NCBI GenBank assembly: GCA_029254025.1
Contig: JAQWYK010000025.1
Coordinates: 27,955-91,954, forward strand
Reading direction: 5' to 3'
Origin: Crocinitomicaceae bacterium
GTDB lineage: Bacteria > Bacteroidota > Bacteroidia > Flavobacteriales_D > Crocinitomicaceae
DNA: 64,000 bases
The position numbers and the translations under genes were made by a program. The notes beneath the pieces are model-generated. The model did not search any database. It was not told the origin of the DNA and saw nothing but the letters and a program-made list of their open reading frames with translations. Positions 27,362 to 35,781 of this stretch are shown here, piece by piece; the first letter of the stretch is position 1, and each line of letters opens with the position of its first letter.

Positions 27362-28105
27362 ATGGCAATCGATTTTTCAATTTTTTCAGAAGGACATACG
27401 TGGGTCGCTTTATTGACCTTGATTTTCTTGGAGATTATCCTTGGGGTGGATAATATTATATTTATCTCCATTGTTTCCTCCAAATTACCGAAAGAGCAGC
27501 AAGCAAAAGCGCGTACAATCGGGTTGATGATGGCCTTAGTTTTTCGTGTATTATTGTTGATGGGGATTACCTATATCATTAAACTGACCGAGCCTGTTTT
27601 TACAATTGATTTTCTTGGGTTTGTCCAGGGTTTTAGTTGGCGCGACTTAATTTTACTTGCGGGAGGACTCTTTTTAATTGCGAAAAGTACTTCAGAAATT
27701 CATCATAAAATCTCAGGAGCAGAACAGTCTGAACAGAAACAAGGCGCAAAAGGCTCGATGAGTAAGATTATTTTTCAAATCATTTTACTGGACATTGTGT
27801 TTAGTTTTGATTCAATCCTTACTGCAATAGGATTGGTTGACCAAATAATCTTAATGATCATTGCTGTGGTGGTAGCGATGGTAGTTATGATGATTTTTAC
27901 AGGTGCCATTAGTCGATTTATTGAAGCCAGACCAACACTTCAAATTTTGGCGTTGTCGTTTTTAATCTTGATTGGTGTAATGTTGGTGGCAGAGGGCTTT
28001 GGAGAGCATGTTCCGAAAGGCTATATCTATTTTTCTGTAGCTTTCTCTTTGATTGTCGAGATTCTGAATATGCGTTTAAGAAAAAAAATAGAAGAACCTA
28101 GTTAA
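27362..28105 (+). CDS. TerC-family integral membrane protein
   Basis: The 247-aa polytopic protein has about seven hydrophobic segments. The family motif LEIILGVDNIIFI (near residues 22-34) and its inverted repeat LLDIVFSFDSILTAIGL carry the paired acidic residues of TerC proteins. These are linked to metal-ion (manganese, calcium) efflux or metalation of exported proteins, and originally to tellurite resistance. The exact role cannot be read here. Its 3' end overlaps the opposing acetyltransferase gene by 8 bp. Confidence 0.9.
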   Translation: MAIDFSIFSEGHTWVALLTLIFLEIILGVDNIIFISIVSSKLPKEQQAKARTIGLMMALVFRVLLLMGITYIIKLTEPVFTIDFLGFVQGFSWRDLILLAGGLFLIAKSTSEIHHKISGAEQSEQKQGAKGSMSKIIFQIILLDIVFSFDSILTAIGLVDQIILMIIAVVVAMVVMMIFTGAISRFIEARPTLQILALSFLILIGVMLVAEGFGEHVPKGYIYFSVAFSLIVEILNMRLRKKIEEPS

Positions 28106-28583
28106 TTGGTAATTCCATTACGTAGTCCTCCATAAGGTATCCATTTCCGATGTCGATGTCTTCCGAATGGAGGATATTCATACCGATATGTTGATAGAAC
28201 TCAACCGCTTTGTTGTACCGGTTGACATTTAAATAAACAGACGGTGCGCCACGTTCTTTAGCCCAATCAATAACGAAATCAAGCATCTGTTTTCCGAATC
28301 CTTTCCCTTGTTCACAGGGAAGTAGGTACAGTTTGTGAATTTTTACCCGATGGTCTTCTTGTTGTTCAACCCCTACAAAACCTATAGGCATTTCATCTGT
28401 GAGTAGAAAAAAATGGTGGCCTTCCTCCATCTGACTGATCAGCTTTTCAGGTGAATACATCCAATTCAACATGTATTCGATTTGAGCTTTCGATAATATC
28501 TCAGAAAAGGTGTCTGGCCAAATGCGGTGAGCAAGATCTTGAATAATCGTTACCTCAGATGGACCAATCGCGCGACTGATCAT
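28098..28583 (-). CDS. GNAT-family N-acetyltransferase
   Basis: The 161-aa protein has the acetyl-CoA loop in LYLLPCEQGKGFGKQML (the Q/R-x-x-G-x-G/A motif) and the C-terminal VYLNVNRYNKAVEFYQHIGM segment of GNAT enzymes. The acceptor substrate is unknown. It converges on and overlaps terC by 8 bp. It is divergent from hpf, with a minus-strand promoter box 18 nt upstream. Confidence 0.88.
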   Translation of the reverse strand: MISRAIGPSEVTIIQDLAHRIWPDTFSEILSKAQIEYMLNWMYSPEKLISQMEEGHHFFLLTDEMPIGFVGVEQQEDHRVKIHKLYLLPCEQGKGFGKQMLDFVIDWAKERGAPSVYLNVNRYNKAVEFYQHIGMNILHSEDIDIGNGYLMEDYVMELPIN

Positions 28584-28601
28584 GGCGGATATCTTTTATT
28601 G

Positions 28602-28609
28602 CAAATGTA
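28602..28609 (-). promoter_or_regulatory. -7 promoter box (TACATTTG, minus strand) for the GNAT gene
   Basis: CAAATGTA on the plus strand is a perfect TAnnTTTG on the minus strand, 18 nt upstream of the ATG at 28583. Confidence 0.55.
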
Positions 28610-28652
28610 CTACAAATTGAATTTCCTATAAAATTGATAAAAAAAGTGAGAA

Positions 28653-28686
28653 TTGAGGTGATGTATTCCCTAGCTCGTTATCTTTG
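28653..28686 (+). promoter_or_regulatory. Promoter for hpf
   Basis: TTG (28653-28655), 23 nt, then TATCTTTG (28679-28686), 24 nt before the ATG. Confidence 0.6.
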
Positions 28687-28710
28687 AAGACAGAACAAAT
28701 TTAATATACA

Positions 28711-29028
28711 ATGGATATACAATTTAATACAGACAGTTCAGTAGAAGGAAAACAAGCTTTGGAAACATATATGTCTGAGACTATTTCCTCAGCTTTATCC
28801 CGGTACAGTGATAAAATAACACGTATCGAGGTTCACGTTTCTGATGAGAATGGAGATAAAAAGGCACCAAATGATAAGAGATGTGTTTTGGAAGCACGTT
28901 TGAAAGGGCTTGATCCAATTGCTGTAACGGGAACAGGAGATACCATTCAAATGGCTGTTACTAGCGCGATTAATAAAATCAAAGCTGCTTTGGATACTGC
29001 ATTAGGTAAATTATCGAACAAACGGTAA
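28711..29028 (+). CDS. hpf: HPF/RaiA-family ribosome hibernation factor (short form)
   Basis: The 105-aa protein matches the beta-alpha-beta-beta-beta-alpha fold of HPF/YfiA: an N-terminal strand (MDIQFNTD), SRYSDKITRIEVHVSDENG, CVLEARLKGLDPIAVTG and the C-terminal helix TSAINKIKAALDT. These factors bind the 30S decoding region and inactivate ribosomes in stationary phase. It lacks the long-form dimerisation domain. Canonical HPF basic patches are weaker than in gamma-proteobacteria, so the distinction between HPF and YfiA is not made. Confidence 0.85.
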   Translation: MDIQFNTDSSVEGKQALETYMSETISSALSRYSDKITRIEVHVSDENGDKKAPNDKRCVLEARLKGLDPIAVTGTGDTIQMAVTSAINKIKAALDTALGKLSNKR

Positions 29029-29069
29029 TACACTGTGTTCTTGATCAAACAAGGATATATCTATAGCAC

Positions 29070-29657
29070 ATGAAGTACAATTTAAGTGAAATTACTGCGC
29101 TTATAAAGGATCGAAGAACCATTTATCCGGAGTTCTTTAGCGACCGAAAAGTGCATAAGGAGCAGGTGGAGTTGTTATTGAATAATGCCATATGGGCACC
29201 TACGCATGGAATGACTCAACCCTGGAGGTTTAAAGTGTTCATGGGAGAGGGTAAAGCGAAGCTGGGAGATTTTTTGCGTGAACTTTATTTGTCTACCGTA
29301 CCGAAAGAGGAACAAAAAGAACTTAAACTCCAACGCATGACTGATCGTCCTGCCCGAGCAGGTGCGGTAATTGCAGTTTGCATGGAGCGTCAAAAAGAAG
29401 AGCGAATCCCGGAGATTGAAGAGGTGGAAGCGGTGGCCTGTGCTATTCAAAATATGTACTTGACATGCACGGCATATGGATTAGGAGGGTTTTGGGCAAC
29501 CCCAAAGCTGATTTACACGTCGGAAATGAACGCGTTTTTAGGATTAGGACCCAAAGATAAGTGTCTCGGATTGTTTTACGTAGGTTATCCGGCGAATGAG
29601 TGGCCAAAGGGACAAAGAAAACCCATTGAATATGTAACAGAATGGATCCAGGAGTAG
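29070..29657 (+). CDS. Nitroreductase-family flavoprotein
   Basis: The 195-aa protein starts with the FMN-binding pattern IKDRRTIYPEFF and continues with NNAIWAPTHGMTQPWRFKV, the nitroreductase core, and the family C-terminus GLGGFWATPKLIY and LGLFYVGYPAN. These FMN enzymes use NAD(P)H to reduce quinones or nitro compounds. The native substrate is unknown. It is a single-domain YdjA-like form. The next gene overlaps its 3' end by 16 nt. Confidence 0.88.
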   Translation: MKYNLSEITALIKDRRTIYPEFFSDRKVHKEQVELLLNNAIWAPTHGMTQPWRFKVFMGEGKAKLGDFLRELYLSTVPKEEQKELKLQRMTDRPARAGAVIAVCMERQKEERIPEIEEVEAVACAIQNMYLTCTAYGLGGFWATPKLIYTSEMNAFLGLGPKDKCLGLFYVGYPANEWPKGQRKPIEYVTEWIQE

Positions 29658-30076
29658 AGAATATTGTTGACCTTGGACTTGTTAATTATGTCCGTCATCC
29701 AACGAATCCAGATTATGTTGTTTTTCGCTTTGGTGACGCATCACGTGCAGCCCATTTTGAGCAAGCCCTAATTGAGCGTAAAATATGGTTTGAAAAAGGA
29801 GAGGAGCAGGGTAGAACCAAAATAATTTTCCTTTATGCAATAAGGAATAGGGATTACAAGAAGGTTCAAGCCATTAACTTTACCGTAGAAGGTCAACACC
29901 GAAAATTCATTATCCCTAATCACTTCTTGAGGTGGGGGTTGGTACTATTTTTTATTGGAATTTGTGTTTTTGCATTTGTGGGATATTTGACCCGTCCAGA
30001 TGTGATTGAACGAAATTACATTGAGCAAGTATACAATGATTCTGTTCAAGATGCGTTAATACCACCTTCGGAATAG
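29642..30076 (+). CDS. Single-pass membrane protein of unknown function
   Basis: The 144-aa product has a soluble N-terminal part (DYVVFRFGDASRAAHFEQALIE, suggesting a ferredoxin-like fold) and one transmembrane helix at about residues 97-117 (WGLVLFFIGICVFAFVGYL). A short polar tail follows. No family is recognised. The overlap with the nitroreductase gene and the 15-nt gap to the outer-membrane protein suggest one transcript. Confidence 0.7.
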   Translation: MDPGVENIVDLGLVNYVRHPTNPDYVVFRFGDASRAAHFEQALIERKIWFEKGEEQGRTKIIFLYAIRNRDYKKVQAINFTVEGQHRKFIIPNHFLRWGLVLFFIGICVFAFVGYLTRPDVIERNYIEQVYNDSVQDALIPPSE

Positions 30077-30091
30077 TTGTACTTTTAAGGC

Positions 30092-30859
30092 ATGAATAAA
30101 ATTGGCATTTTTCTCATTATGATAATCACGGTCTTGCACAGCGAGGTTATCGCCCAAGTGAAGACGAAGAAAAAAGCAGACAATTACTTTGGATTTCATT
30201 ACAAGCCCTTAATTCCCGTTAGTGTTGTTGGAGATCGACCATTCGAGATTGGTCAGGGCCCGTTCACTTCGGTTGTATCACCTCGATTAGGATACACCTA
30301 TGGTGGTGTTGTTCGTGTAGGGTTAACTGAATTATTGGCCATAGAAACAGGAATATCCTATACTCAACGAAATTTCAGTGTGAATTACGAGGTTCCTGAT
30401 TCATCAGTAGTAGGTGAGGATGGGTTGAGCTACATTAATTTTGATATTCCGGTCAATTTTTTAGTTTACATAAAGTTGTCAGATCGTTTTTATATGAATT
30501 CTAGCTTGGGTACTTCTCTGATTTATTATCCTTCTAATGTTCGTGCAGTTATTAATCCTGGTGGGGCACACCAATTCATCTTCGAAGGGAGACGACTTTC
30601 TTTTTTTAGTGCAGATATTAATGCGAACGTTGGTTTTGAATTTAGGTCCGAGAAAAAAGGAATTTTTTATGTAGGAATTTCTGGTAAAATTCCAGTGACC
30701 CCTGTACTTCGTATTGCAACAGAATACAGATATGATACTGAGAAATTTGTAGCGTTCAGCGAGATCCAAGGCGCCCAGGTCTCGTTGGATTTCAAGTATT
30801 TTATTCCCTATGTTAAAAACAAGGGGACTCAGTTCAATGGAGGTCCCATTGAGCAGTAG
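30092..30859 (+). CDS. Outer-membrane beta-barrel protein
   Basis: The 255-aa product has a signal peptide (MNKIGIFLIMIITVLHSEVIAQV). It then shows alternating hydrophobic/polar strands with aromatic ends, for example GFHYKPLIPVSV, LAIETGISYTQRNF, FDIPVNFLVYIKLSDRFYMNSSLG and VSLDFKYFIPYV, as in PorT/OmpA-like eight-strand barrels of Bacteroidota. Specific function is unknown. Confidence 0.75.
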   Translation: MNKIGIFLIMIITVLHSEVIAQVKTKKKADNYFGFHYKPLIPVSVVGDRPFEIGQGPFTSVVSPRLGYTYGGVVRVGLTELLAIETGISYTQRNFSVNYEVPDSSVVGEDGLSYINFDIPVNFLVYIKLSDRFYMNSSLGTSLIYYPSNVRAVINPGGAHQFIFEGRRLSFFSADINANVGFEFRSEKKGIFYVGISGKIPVTPVLRIATEYRYDTEKFVAFSEIQGAQVSLDFKYFIPYVKNKGTQFNGGPIEQ

Positions 30860-30866
30860 ATTTTTT

Positions 30867-30887
30867 GTCGAAAGTCAAGAGTCAAAA
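30867..30887 (+). repeat. Three tandem heptads GTCRARA-like
   Basis: GTCGAAA, GTCAAGA and GTCAAAA follow one another with a strict 7-bp period in the intergenic region before secDF. They resemble the degenerate heptamer repeats scattered between genes in flavobacterial genomes. No coding potential. Confidence 0.45.
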
Positions 30888-31004
30888 TAGTTTTTTCGTT
30901 TGATTTAGATACTTCATAAATCAGCTAATAGCCCTTTCGGCTTTTCACTTTCAACGAACTGTTGTGAACGCCCAAATAAAAAACGACGTATTTTATGTTT
31001 CTTG

Positions 31005-31035
31005 TTGCTATTAAAGAATGGAAATTCTATATTTG
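31005..31035 (+). promoter_or_regulatory. Promoter for secDF
   Basis: TTG (31005-31007, itself preceded by TTG), 20 nt, then TATATTTG (31028-31035), 32 nt before the ATG. This is the best match to the Bacteroidota consensus in the window. Confidence 0.7.
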
Positions 31036-31067
31036 CCAGCTATTAAATAAACAAACGACATTTCGAC

Positions 31068-34000
31068 ATGCGTAATAAAGGATTTTTTTGGTTTTTTACG
31101 GTTTTAATTGCCATCGTTAGTATCTACCAGTTCACATTTACCTTTGTGGGTAACAACATTGAAGCAGAGGCAGAAGCACTCGCTATAGAGCGTTTAGAGG
31201 AGTTGAAGGCTGCTTCTGGTGATTTTGATGCACTTTTGCCAAATGGAACATATGTAAACTTTTCTTCAGATATTGAAGCAGAAGATAAGGCTAAAGCGGC
31301 TTTCATTAATGAAATCTTGAAAGAAAAGAATACTGAAGAGGTATTTTTTGGAAATACTTTTCAGGAAGTTAAGGATAAGAGTATCTCCCTTGGGCTTGAC
31401 CTTAAAGGAGGTATGTCCGTGACACTCGAGCTTTCAATGCCTGAGTTATTAAAGAACAAAGCATTGAATCCAAGAGATTTGAATTTTATAAAACCATATG
31501 AAAATGCCGTGGCTGCTTACAATAAAAACGGAGGAGACTTTGTGGATTTGTTTGCGGCGGAGCACAAAGCAAATTCTCCTGAGCGGCCATTGATTCGTGA
31601 ATTTAGTACTGAGGAGATTGTTTCTGAAATTGGTAATAAAGCGACGGATGAGCAAGTTGTAAACTACTTAAAAGGTCTGGCGGAGTCTTCTTTGGATGGA
31701 GTTGAAGGAATTATGGAAAACCGTATCAACCAGTTTGGTGTGGCACAGCCAAATATTACTAAGGACTTGGAGAATAATAGACTTTACATCGAACTTCCTG
31801 GGGTGAAAGACCAGGAAACAGTTCGTAGAAGATTACAAGCTACCGCGAATTTGGAATTTTTCCTAGCTGCGAAAGCTTCTGAGATTGGTGGTTTTTTCAA
31901 TGAATTGTATACGGTGACTGAGGTCGCTGAATCAACGGAAGATGCAAGTTTCTTGGATGAGGCAGCTACTCCAGACTCTTCTCTAACTGCTGAAGGTGAT
32001 TCAACAGCGACTGGCGACGTAAGCCTTGAAGATATGTTGGCAGAAGAGGAGAATGATACAGTTCAGAAGGTATCTGAGTTTGCACGTATGTTCATGCCGA
32101 ACATTGATGCTGAAAATAAATATTCCAATTCACCTCAATTAGGTTTCGCGAAAGCGCGCGATACAGTTAAGATTAATGATTTAATCAAAGCACAAGCTGA
32201 CAAATTGTTGTTAGAGAATATTCGATTTGTTTGGAGTGCGAAAGAAATTAAGTTCAACGACAACGATACGTTATATTACACATTGTATGCATTGCAAGTG
32301 CCTGAGAATGGTAAGGCACGTGTAGGTGGACAAGACATCGGAAATGCACGAGTATCTGTTGATCCAGATAACGGAACCATCGGTGTATCAGTTGATATGA
32401 TTGGTGGTGGTGCAGAAGAATGGGGAGATATGACTGCAGAGAACGTTGGTAATTTTATTGCGATAGCGATGGATGACAAGGTATTCAGTGCTCCGGTTAT
32501 TAATGGTCCTATTCGTGGAGGTAGCACATTGATTTCGGGAGGTTTCTCTTCTGAAGAGGCGAAAGCATTATCCACGTTATTGAATGCAGGTGCACTTCCT
32601 GCTCCATGTGTCATTATTGACGAAGCAGTTGTTGGTCCTACGATCGGTGCTGAAAACTCACGAGCTGGATTGATCTCGTTTGGAATTGCCTTGGTCTTAG
32701 TACTTCTTTACATGATTTTCTATTATGGTAAGGCTGGTGTTGTAGCCGATCTTGCTTTAGTATTGAATATTGTGTTTATAATTGGTTTCTTAGCCGCCTT
32801 CGGAGCAGTACTGACGTTAGCTGGAATTGCTGGTATCGTGCTGACAATCGGTATGTCTGTGGATGCGAACGTTCTTATATTTGAGCGTATTCGTGAAGAA
32901 GTAGCTGAAGGAAAAGGAATGAAGTTGGCGATTAAAGACGGATATTCTAAAGCATTGTCTTCGATTGTTGATGCGAACGTTACAACCTTGTTGACGGCAA
33001 TCGTTTTGAAAACCTTCGGAACTGGACCAATTGAGAGTTTCGCAACAACACTGATCATTGGTATCTTTACTTCTGTATTTGCAGCTGTAGTAATTACACG
33101 ATTGATTTTTGAATTTCAATTGGCGCGAAAAGGAACTTTTGAGTTCTCAACTAAGCTTACAAAAGGTGCTTTCCAAAATCTAAATTTCGGATTTATCAAG
33201 AATAGAAAGAAATTCTATATCATTTCTTCTGTTTTGGTGATTGGAGGACTTATTGCCATCTTTACAAGAGAGTTGAAGCCAAGTATTGAATTCGCTGGTG
33301 GTAGAAGTTATGAAACCGTGTTTACTGAGCCAGTTGCCGATAAGGTAGGAGAGATTAATAACCTTCTTCGTACTGCACTGGTGGATGAAAATGGAACAAA
33401 TGCATCTGTTGAGGTGAAGAAGCGTAATTCAGATTTCCGTGTGGAAATTGCTACTGACTTCTTGCAAGGTGTTCCAAATTCAGAGAATGAAGTACGCACG
33501 CGTATCGAAAACGCACTAGCGGATAACGCTGATGTATATGGGGTGGCGATAATTGAAAATAGTCGTTCGGTATCACCTTCGATTTCCAATGAGTTGAAAT
33601 CATCCTCGTTGATCTCCATTATTTTATCGTTAATCATCATTTTCCTTTATATCTTGATTCGTTTCGGAAAGTGGCAATATGGTTTAGGAGCGTTGCTGGC
33701 GATGGCACATGACGTAATTATCGTGCTTGGTGTATTCGCATTGCTACACGGTGTTCTTCCTTTTAACATGGAAGTAGACCAAGCGTTCATTGCGGCGATT
33801 CTAACGGTAGTTGGTTATTCGATTAATGATACCGTGGTAGTATTCGATAGATTAAGAGAATACTTAGTGAAATACCGTCGTAAGGATAGAAAAGAAGTAA
33901 TTAACGATGCGATTAACTCTACACTTAGCAGAACAATTAATACTTCGTTGTCTACATTTATTGTATTGTTAACAATCTTCATTTTTGATGGAGGGGCGAT

Positions 34001-34118
34001 CAAAGGTTTCGTGTTCGCGTTAATGATTGGTGTGATAGTGGGTACATACTCTTCTGTATGTATTGCTTCTCCGGCAGTTGTTGACTTGGTGAAGGGAACA
34101 AAAGAAGACGAAGAATAG
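31068..34118 (+). CDS. secDF: Fused protein translocase subunit SecDF
   Basis: A single 1016-aa protein joins SecD and SecF, the RND-type motor that uses the ion gradient to pull proteins through SecYEG. The first helix (about residues 7-25) is followed by LGLDLKGGMSVTLE and a large periplasmic P1 domain with an unusually long acidic Ser/Glu/Asp insertion (about 285-330). The SecD membrane part contains SVDANVLIFERIREE (about 595-609). The SecF part has EFAGGRSYE (about 740) and GYSINDTVVVFDRLRE (about 915). The fusion is usual for Bacteroidota. The gene has its own promoter and terminator. Confidence 0.96.
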   Translation: MRNKGFFWFFTVLIAIVSIYQFTFTFVGNNIEAEAEALAIERLEELKAASGDFDALLPNGTYVNFSSDIEAEDKAKAAFINEILKEKNTEEVFFGNTFQEVKDKSISLGLDLKGGMSVTLELSMPELLKNKALNPRDLNFIKPYENAVAAYNKNGGDFVDLFAAEHKANSPERPLIREFSTEEIVSEIGNKATDEQVVNYLKGLAESSLDGVEGIMENRINQFGVAQPNITKDLENNRLYIELPGVKDQETVRRRLQATANLEFFLAAKASEIGGFFNELYTVTEVAESTEDASFLDEAATPDSSLTAEGDSTATGDVSLEDMLAEEENDTVQKVSEFARMFMPNIDAENKYSNSPQLGFAKARDTVKINDLIKAQADKLLLENIRFVWSAKEIKFNDNDTLYYTLYALQVPENGKARVGGQDIGNARVSVDPDNGTIGVSVDMIGGGAEEWGDMTAENVGNFIAIAMDDKVFSAPVINGPIRGGSTLISGGFSSEEAKALSTLLNAGALPAPCVIIDEAVVGPTIGAENSRAGLISFGIALVLVLLYMIFYYGKAGVVADLALVLNIVFIIGFLAAFGAVLTLAGIAGIVLTIGMSVDANVLIFERIREEVAEGKGMKLAIKDGYSKALSSIVDANVTTLLTAIVLKTFGTGPIESFATTLIIGIFTSVFAAVVITRLIFEFQLARKGTFEFSTKLTKGAFQNLNFGFIKNRKKFYIISSVLVIGGLIAIFTRELKPSIEFAGGRSYETVFTEPVADKVGEINNLLRTALVDENGTNASVEVKKRNSDFRVEIATDFLQGVPNSENEVRTRIENALADNADVYGVAIIENSRSVSPSISNELKSSSLISIILSLIIIFLYILIRFGKWQYGLGALLAMAHDVIIVLGVFALLHGVLPFNMEVDQAFIAAILTVVGYSINDTVVVFDRLREYLVKYRRKDRKEVINDAINSTLSRTINTSLSTFIVLLTIFIFDGGAIKGFVFALMIGVIVGTYSSVCIASPAVVDLVKGTKEDEE

Positions 34119-34135
34119 ATTATTAAAAATTATAG

Positions 34136-34174
34136 AAATGGCTAATTAGTGATTGTACTGGTTAGCCATTTTTT
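34136..34174 (+). terminator. Intrinsic terminator after secDF
   Basis: AAATGGCTAA (34136-34145) pairs perfectly with TTAGCCATTT (34162-34171) around a 16-nt loop, and T follows. Confidence 0.85.
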
Positions 34175-34199
34175 ATTTAGGTCCGTTCTAATTTATTCC

Positions 34200-34220
34200 T
34201 TCTGACTTCTAACTTCTATT
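34200..34220 (+). repeat. Three tandem heptads TTCTRAC-like
   Basis: TTCTGAC, TTCTAAC and TTCTATT run with a 7-bp period. In reverse complement (GTCAGAA, GTTAGAA) they resemble the heptads at 30867-30887, on the opposite strand. Intergenic. Confidence 0.45.
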
Positions 34221-34228
34221 TTTCTCCT

Positions 34229-34236
34229 TATCTTTG
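34229..34236 (+). promoter_or_regulatory. -7 promoter box (TATCTTTG) for tatA, almost touching the start codon
   Basis: Exact TAnnTTTG match ending 5 nt before the ATG at 34242. Transcription would begin at or next to the ATG, so the message may be leaderless. Confidence 0.55.
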
Positions 34237-34241
34237 TGTCA

Positions 34242-34640
34242 ATGGTGTTATTTCTAAATAGTATAGCAGGTTCTGAAATCATTGTGATTTTGTTGTTTAT
34301 CCTCATCTTTTTTGGGGCTCAAAGTATTCCTGGTATGTCCCGTTCCCTAGGTCGGGGAATCCGCCAAATAAAGGATGCCAGTCAAGAAATTCAGGATGAA
34401 ATTCGAAAGACTACAGGCGATATGAAAAAGGATATGGACATTAATAGGACCTTAAAGGAGGCTTCAGAAAATTTTAAAAAGCCTTTTCAGAATGTCGCTG
34501 AAGATATAAACAAAGAGACAAATGAAGTTCAACGTTCACTGGAGTCTGCTCCCTCAACGATGAAAACTTCTGCTACTGTACCAAGCCCATCTAAAGAAGA
34601 AGTACCACCTAAAACAGGTCAAGACGATCATGTTGGTTAA
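34242..34640 (+). CDS. tatA: Twin-arginine translocase subunit TatA/TatE
   Basis: The 132-aa protein has the TatA layout: an N-terminal transmembrane helix (about residues 10-24), the hinge FFGAQSIPGMSRSLGRGIR, a long amphipathic helix and a polar Ser/Pro/Lys tail. It forms the pore for folded Tat substrates. A GTG at 34236 would lie in the promoter box, so the ATG at 34242 is chosen. tatC is not in the window. The 3' end overlaps the exchanger gene by 11 nt. Confidence 0.88.
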   Translation: MVLFLNSIAGSEIIVILLFILIFFGAQSIPGMSRSLGRGIRQIKDASQEIQDEIRKTTGDMKKDMDINRTLKEASENFKKPFQNVAEDINKETNEVQRSLESAPSTMKTSATVPSPSKEEVPPKTGQDDHVG

Positions 34641-35574
34641 TATATGTCTTGTTATAATAGGCTTGGCTGCTCTAGTTATTGGTGGTGACTTTCTTGTGAA
34701 AGGAGCTGTTGGAATAGCTGTAAAAGTTCGTTTATCAAAACTGGTTATTGGAATGACAGTTGTCTCGTTCGGGACCTCGGCCCCCGAATTGATTGTTTCT
34801 TTACAAGCGGCATTTGATAATGTTCCTGAGCTAGCTGTTGGAAACGTAATAGGTTCAAATATTGCAAATTTAGCGCTTGTTTTGGGGATTACTGTACTAA
34901 TTTTTCCAATGCCCGTTGGAATTAATACGAAGAAATACGATTGGCCGATGATGATGTTGGCCTCTATTTTATTTTATTTGTTCGCGTTGAACTTTCGCGT
35001 AGACCGCTGGGAAGGAATTTTGATGTTTATTATTCTAATTGGCTTCATGACCTTTTTGATCGTGAATTCTCGTAAGAATAGCGTTCGACTGGATGAAGAA
35101 ACTGCAGAGAACGATATCCCGACGGGGGGTATAAATATTTGGAAATACCTTGGTTTGTTATTGTTGGGTTTAATTTGTCTATATTTTGGTTCTCAATGGC
35201 TAGTTGTTGGAGCATCTGATTTAGCATTAGGTCTAGGGGTTTCTAAGCACGTTATTGGAATTACAATTGTAGCATTTGGCACGTCTGTTCCGGAGTTAGT
35301 AACTAGTGTAGTCGCAGCATATCGAAAGGAAACGGATATCTCCGTAGGAAATCTTGTGGGGAGTAATGTGTTTAATATTCTGGCTGTGATAGGACTCACA
35401 TCTGCCGTAAAACCGATCCCAATAGAATCTTTTGTCGTTAGTTGGGACCTGATATGGATGTTGGGAATATCTTTTATATTGTTGCCGATGATGTTTATCG
35501 GACCCCGTATTGGTCGAGTAAGTGGCCTGATTTTATTGGGGTCTTACATTACCTATATCGCTTTGCTCTTTTAA
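34630..35574 (+). CDS. Cation/Ca2+ exchanger family (YrbG-like Na+/Ca2+ antiporter)
   Basis: The 314-aa membrane protein has about ten helices and the two inverted alpha-repeat motifs of the CaCA superfamily: GMTVVSFGTSAPELIVS with GNVIGSNIANLALVLG, and GITIVAFGTSVPELVTS with GNLVGSNVFNILAVIG. The acidic residues in each SxPE motif coordinate the ion. It expels Ca2+ (or another divalent cation) in exchange for Na+ or H+ across the inner membrane. It overlaps tatA, so the two are co-transcribed. Confidence 0.93.
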   Translation: MLVNICLVIIGLAALVIGGDFLVKGAVGIAVKVRLSKLVIGMTVVSFGTSAPELIVSLQAAFDNVPELAVGNVIGSNIANLALVLGITVLIFPMPVGINTKKYDWPMMMLASILFYLFALNFRVDRWEGILMFIILIGFMTFLIVNSRKNSVRLDEETAENDIPTGGINIWKYLGLLLLGLICLYFGSQWLVVGASDLALGLGVSKHVIGITIVAFGTSVPELVTSVVAAYRKETDISVGNLVGSNVFNILAVIGLTSAVKPIPIESFVVSWDLIWMLGISFILLPMMFIGPRIGRVSGLILLGSYITYIALLF

Positions 35575-35781
35575 TTCTTAGCTTCTAACCTATACATGTT
35601 ATAATTCGGAAGGATATTCGATTTGGTGGGCTAGTGTTCCACAAAACCAATTTAAATCCAACGTATAAACTCCTTTCAGATAATCGTAATTCTGTCGTTC
35701 TTTCGTATTTCCCTTATCCGCTCAATGAAGGTAGTTTTCAAGAAGTAATAATCCAATTGAATCACTGTCTATTGGACCTAA

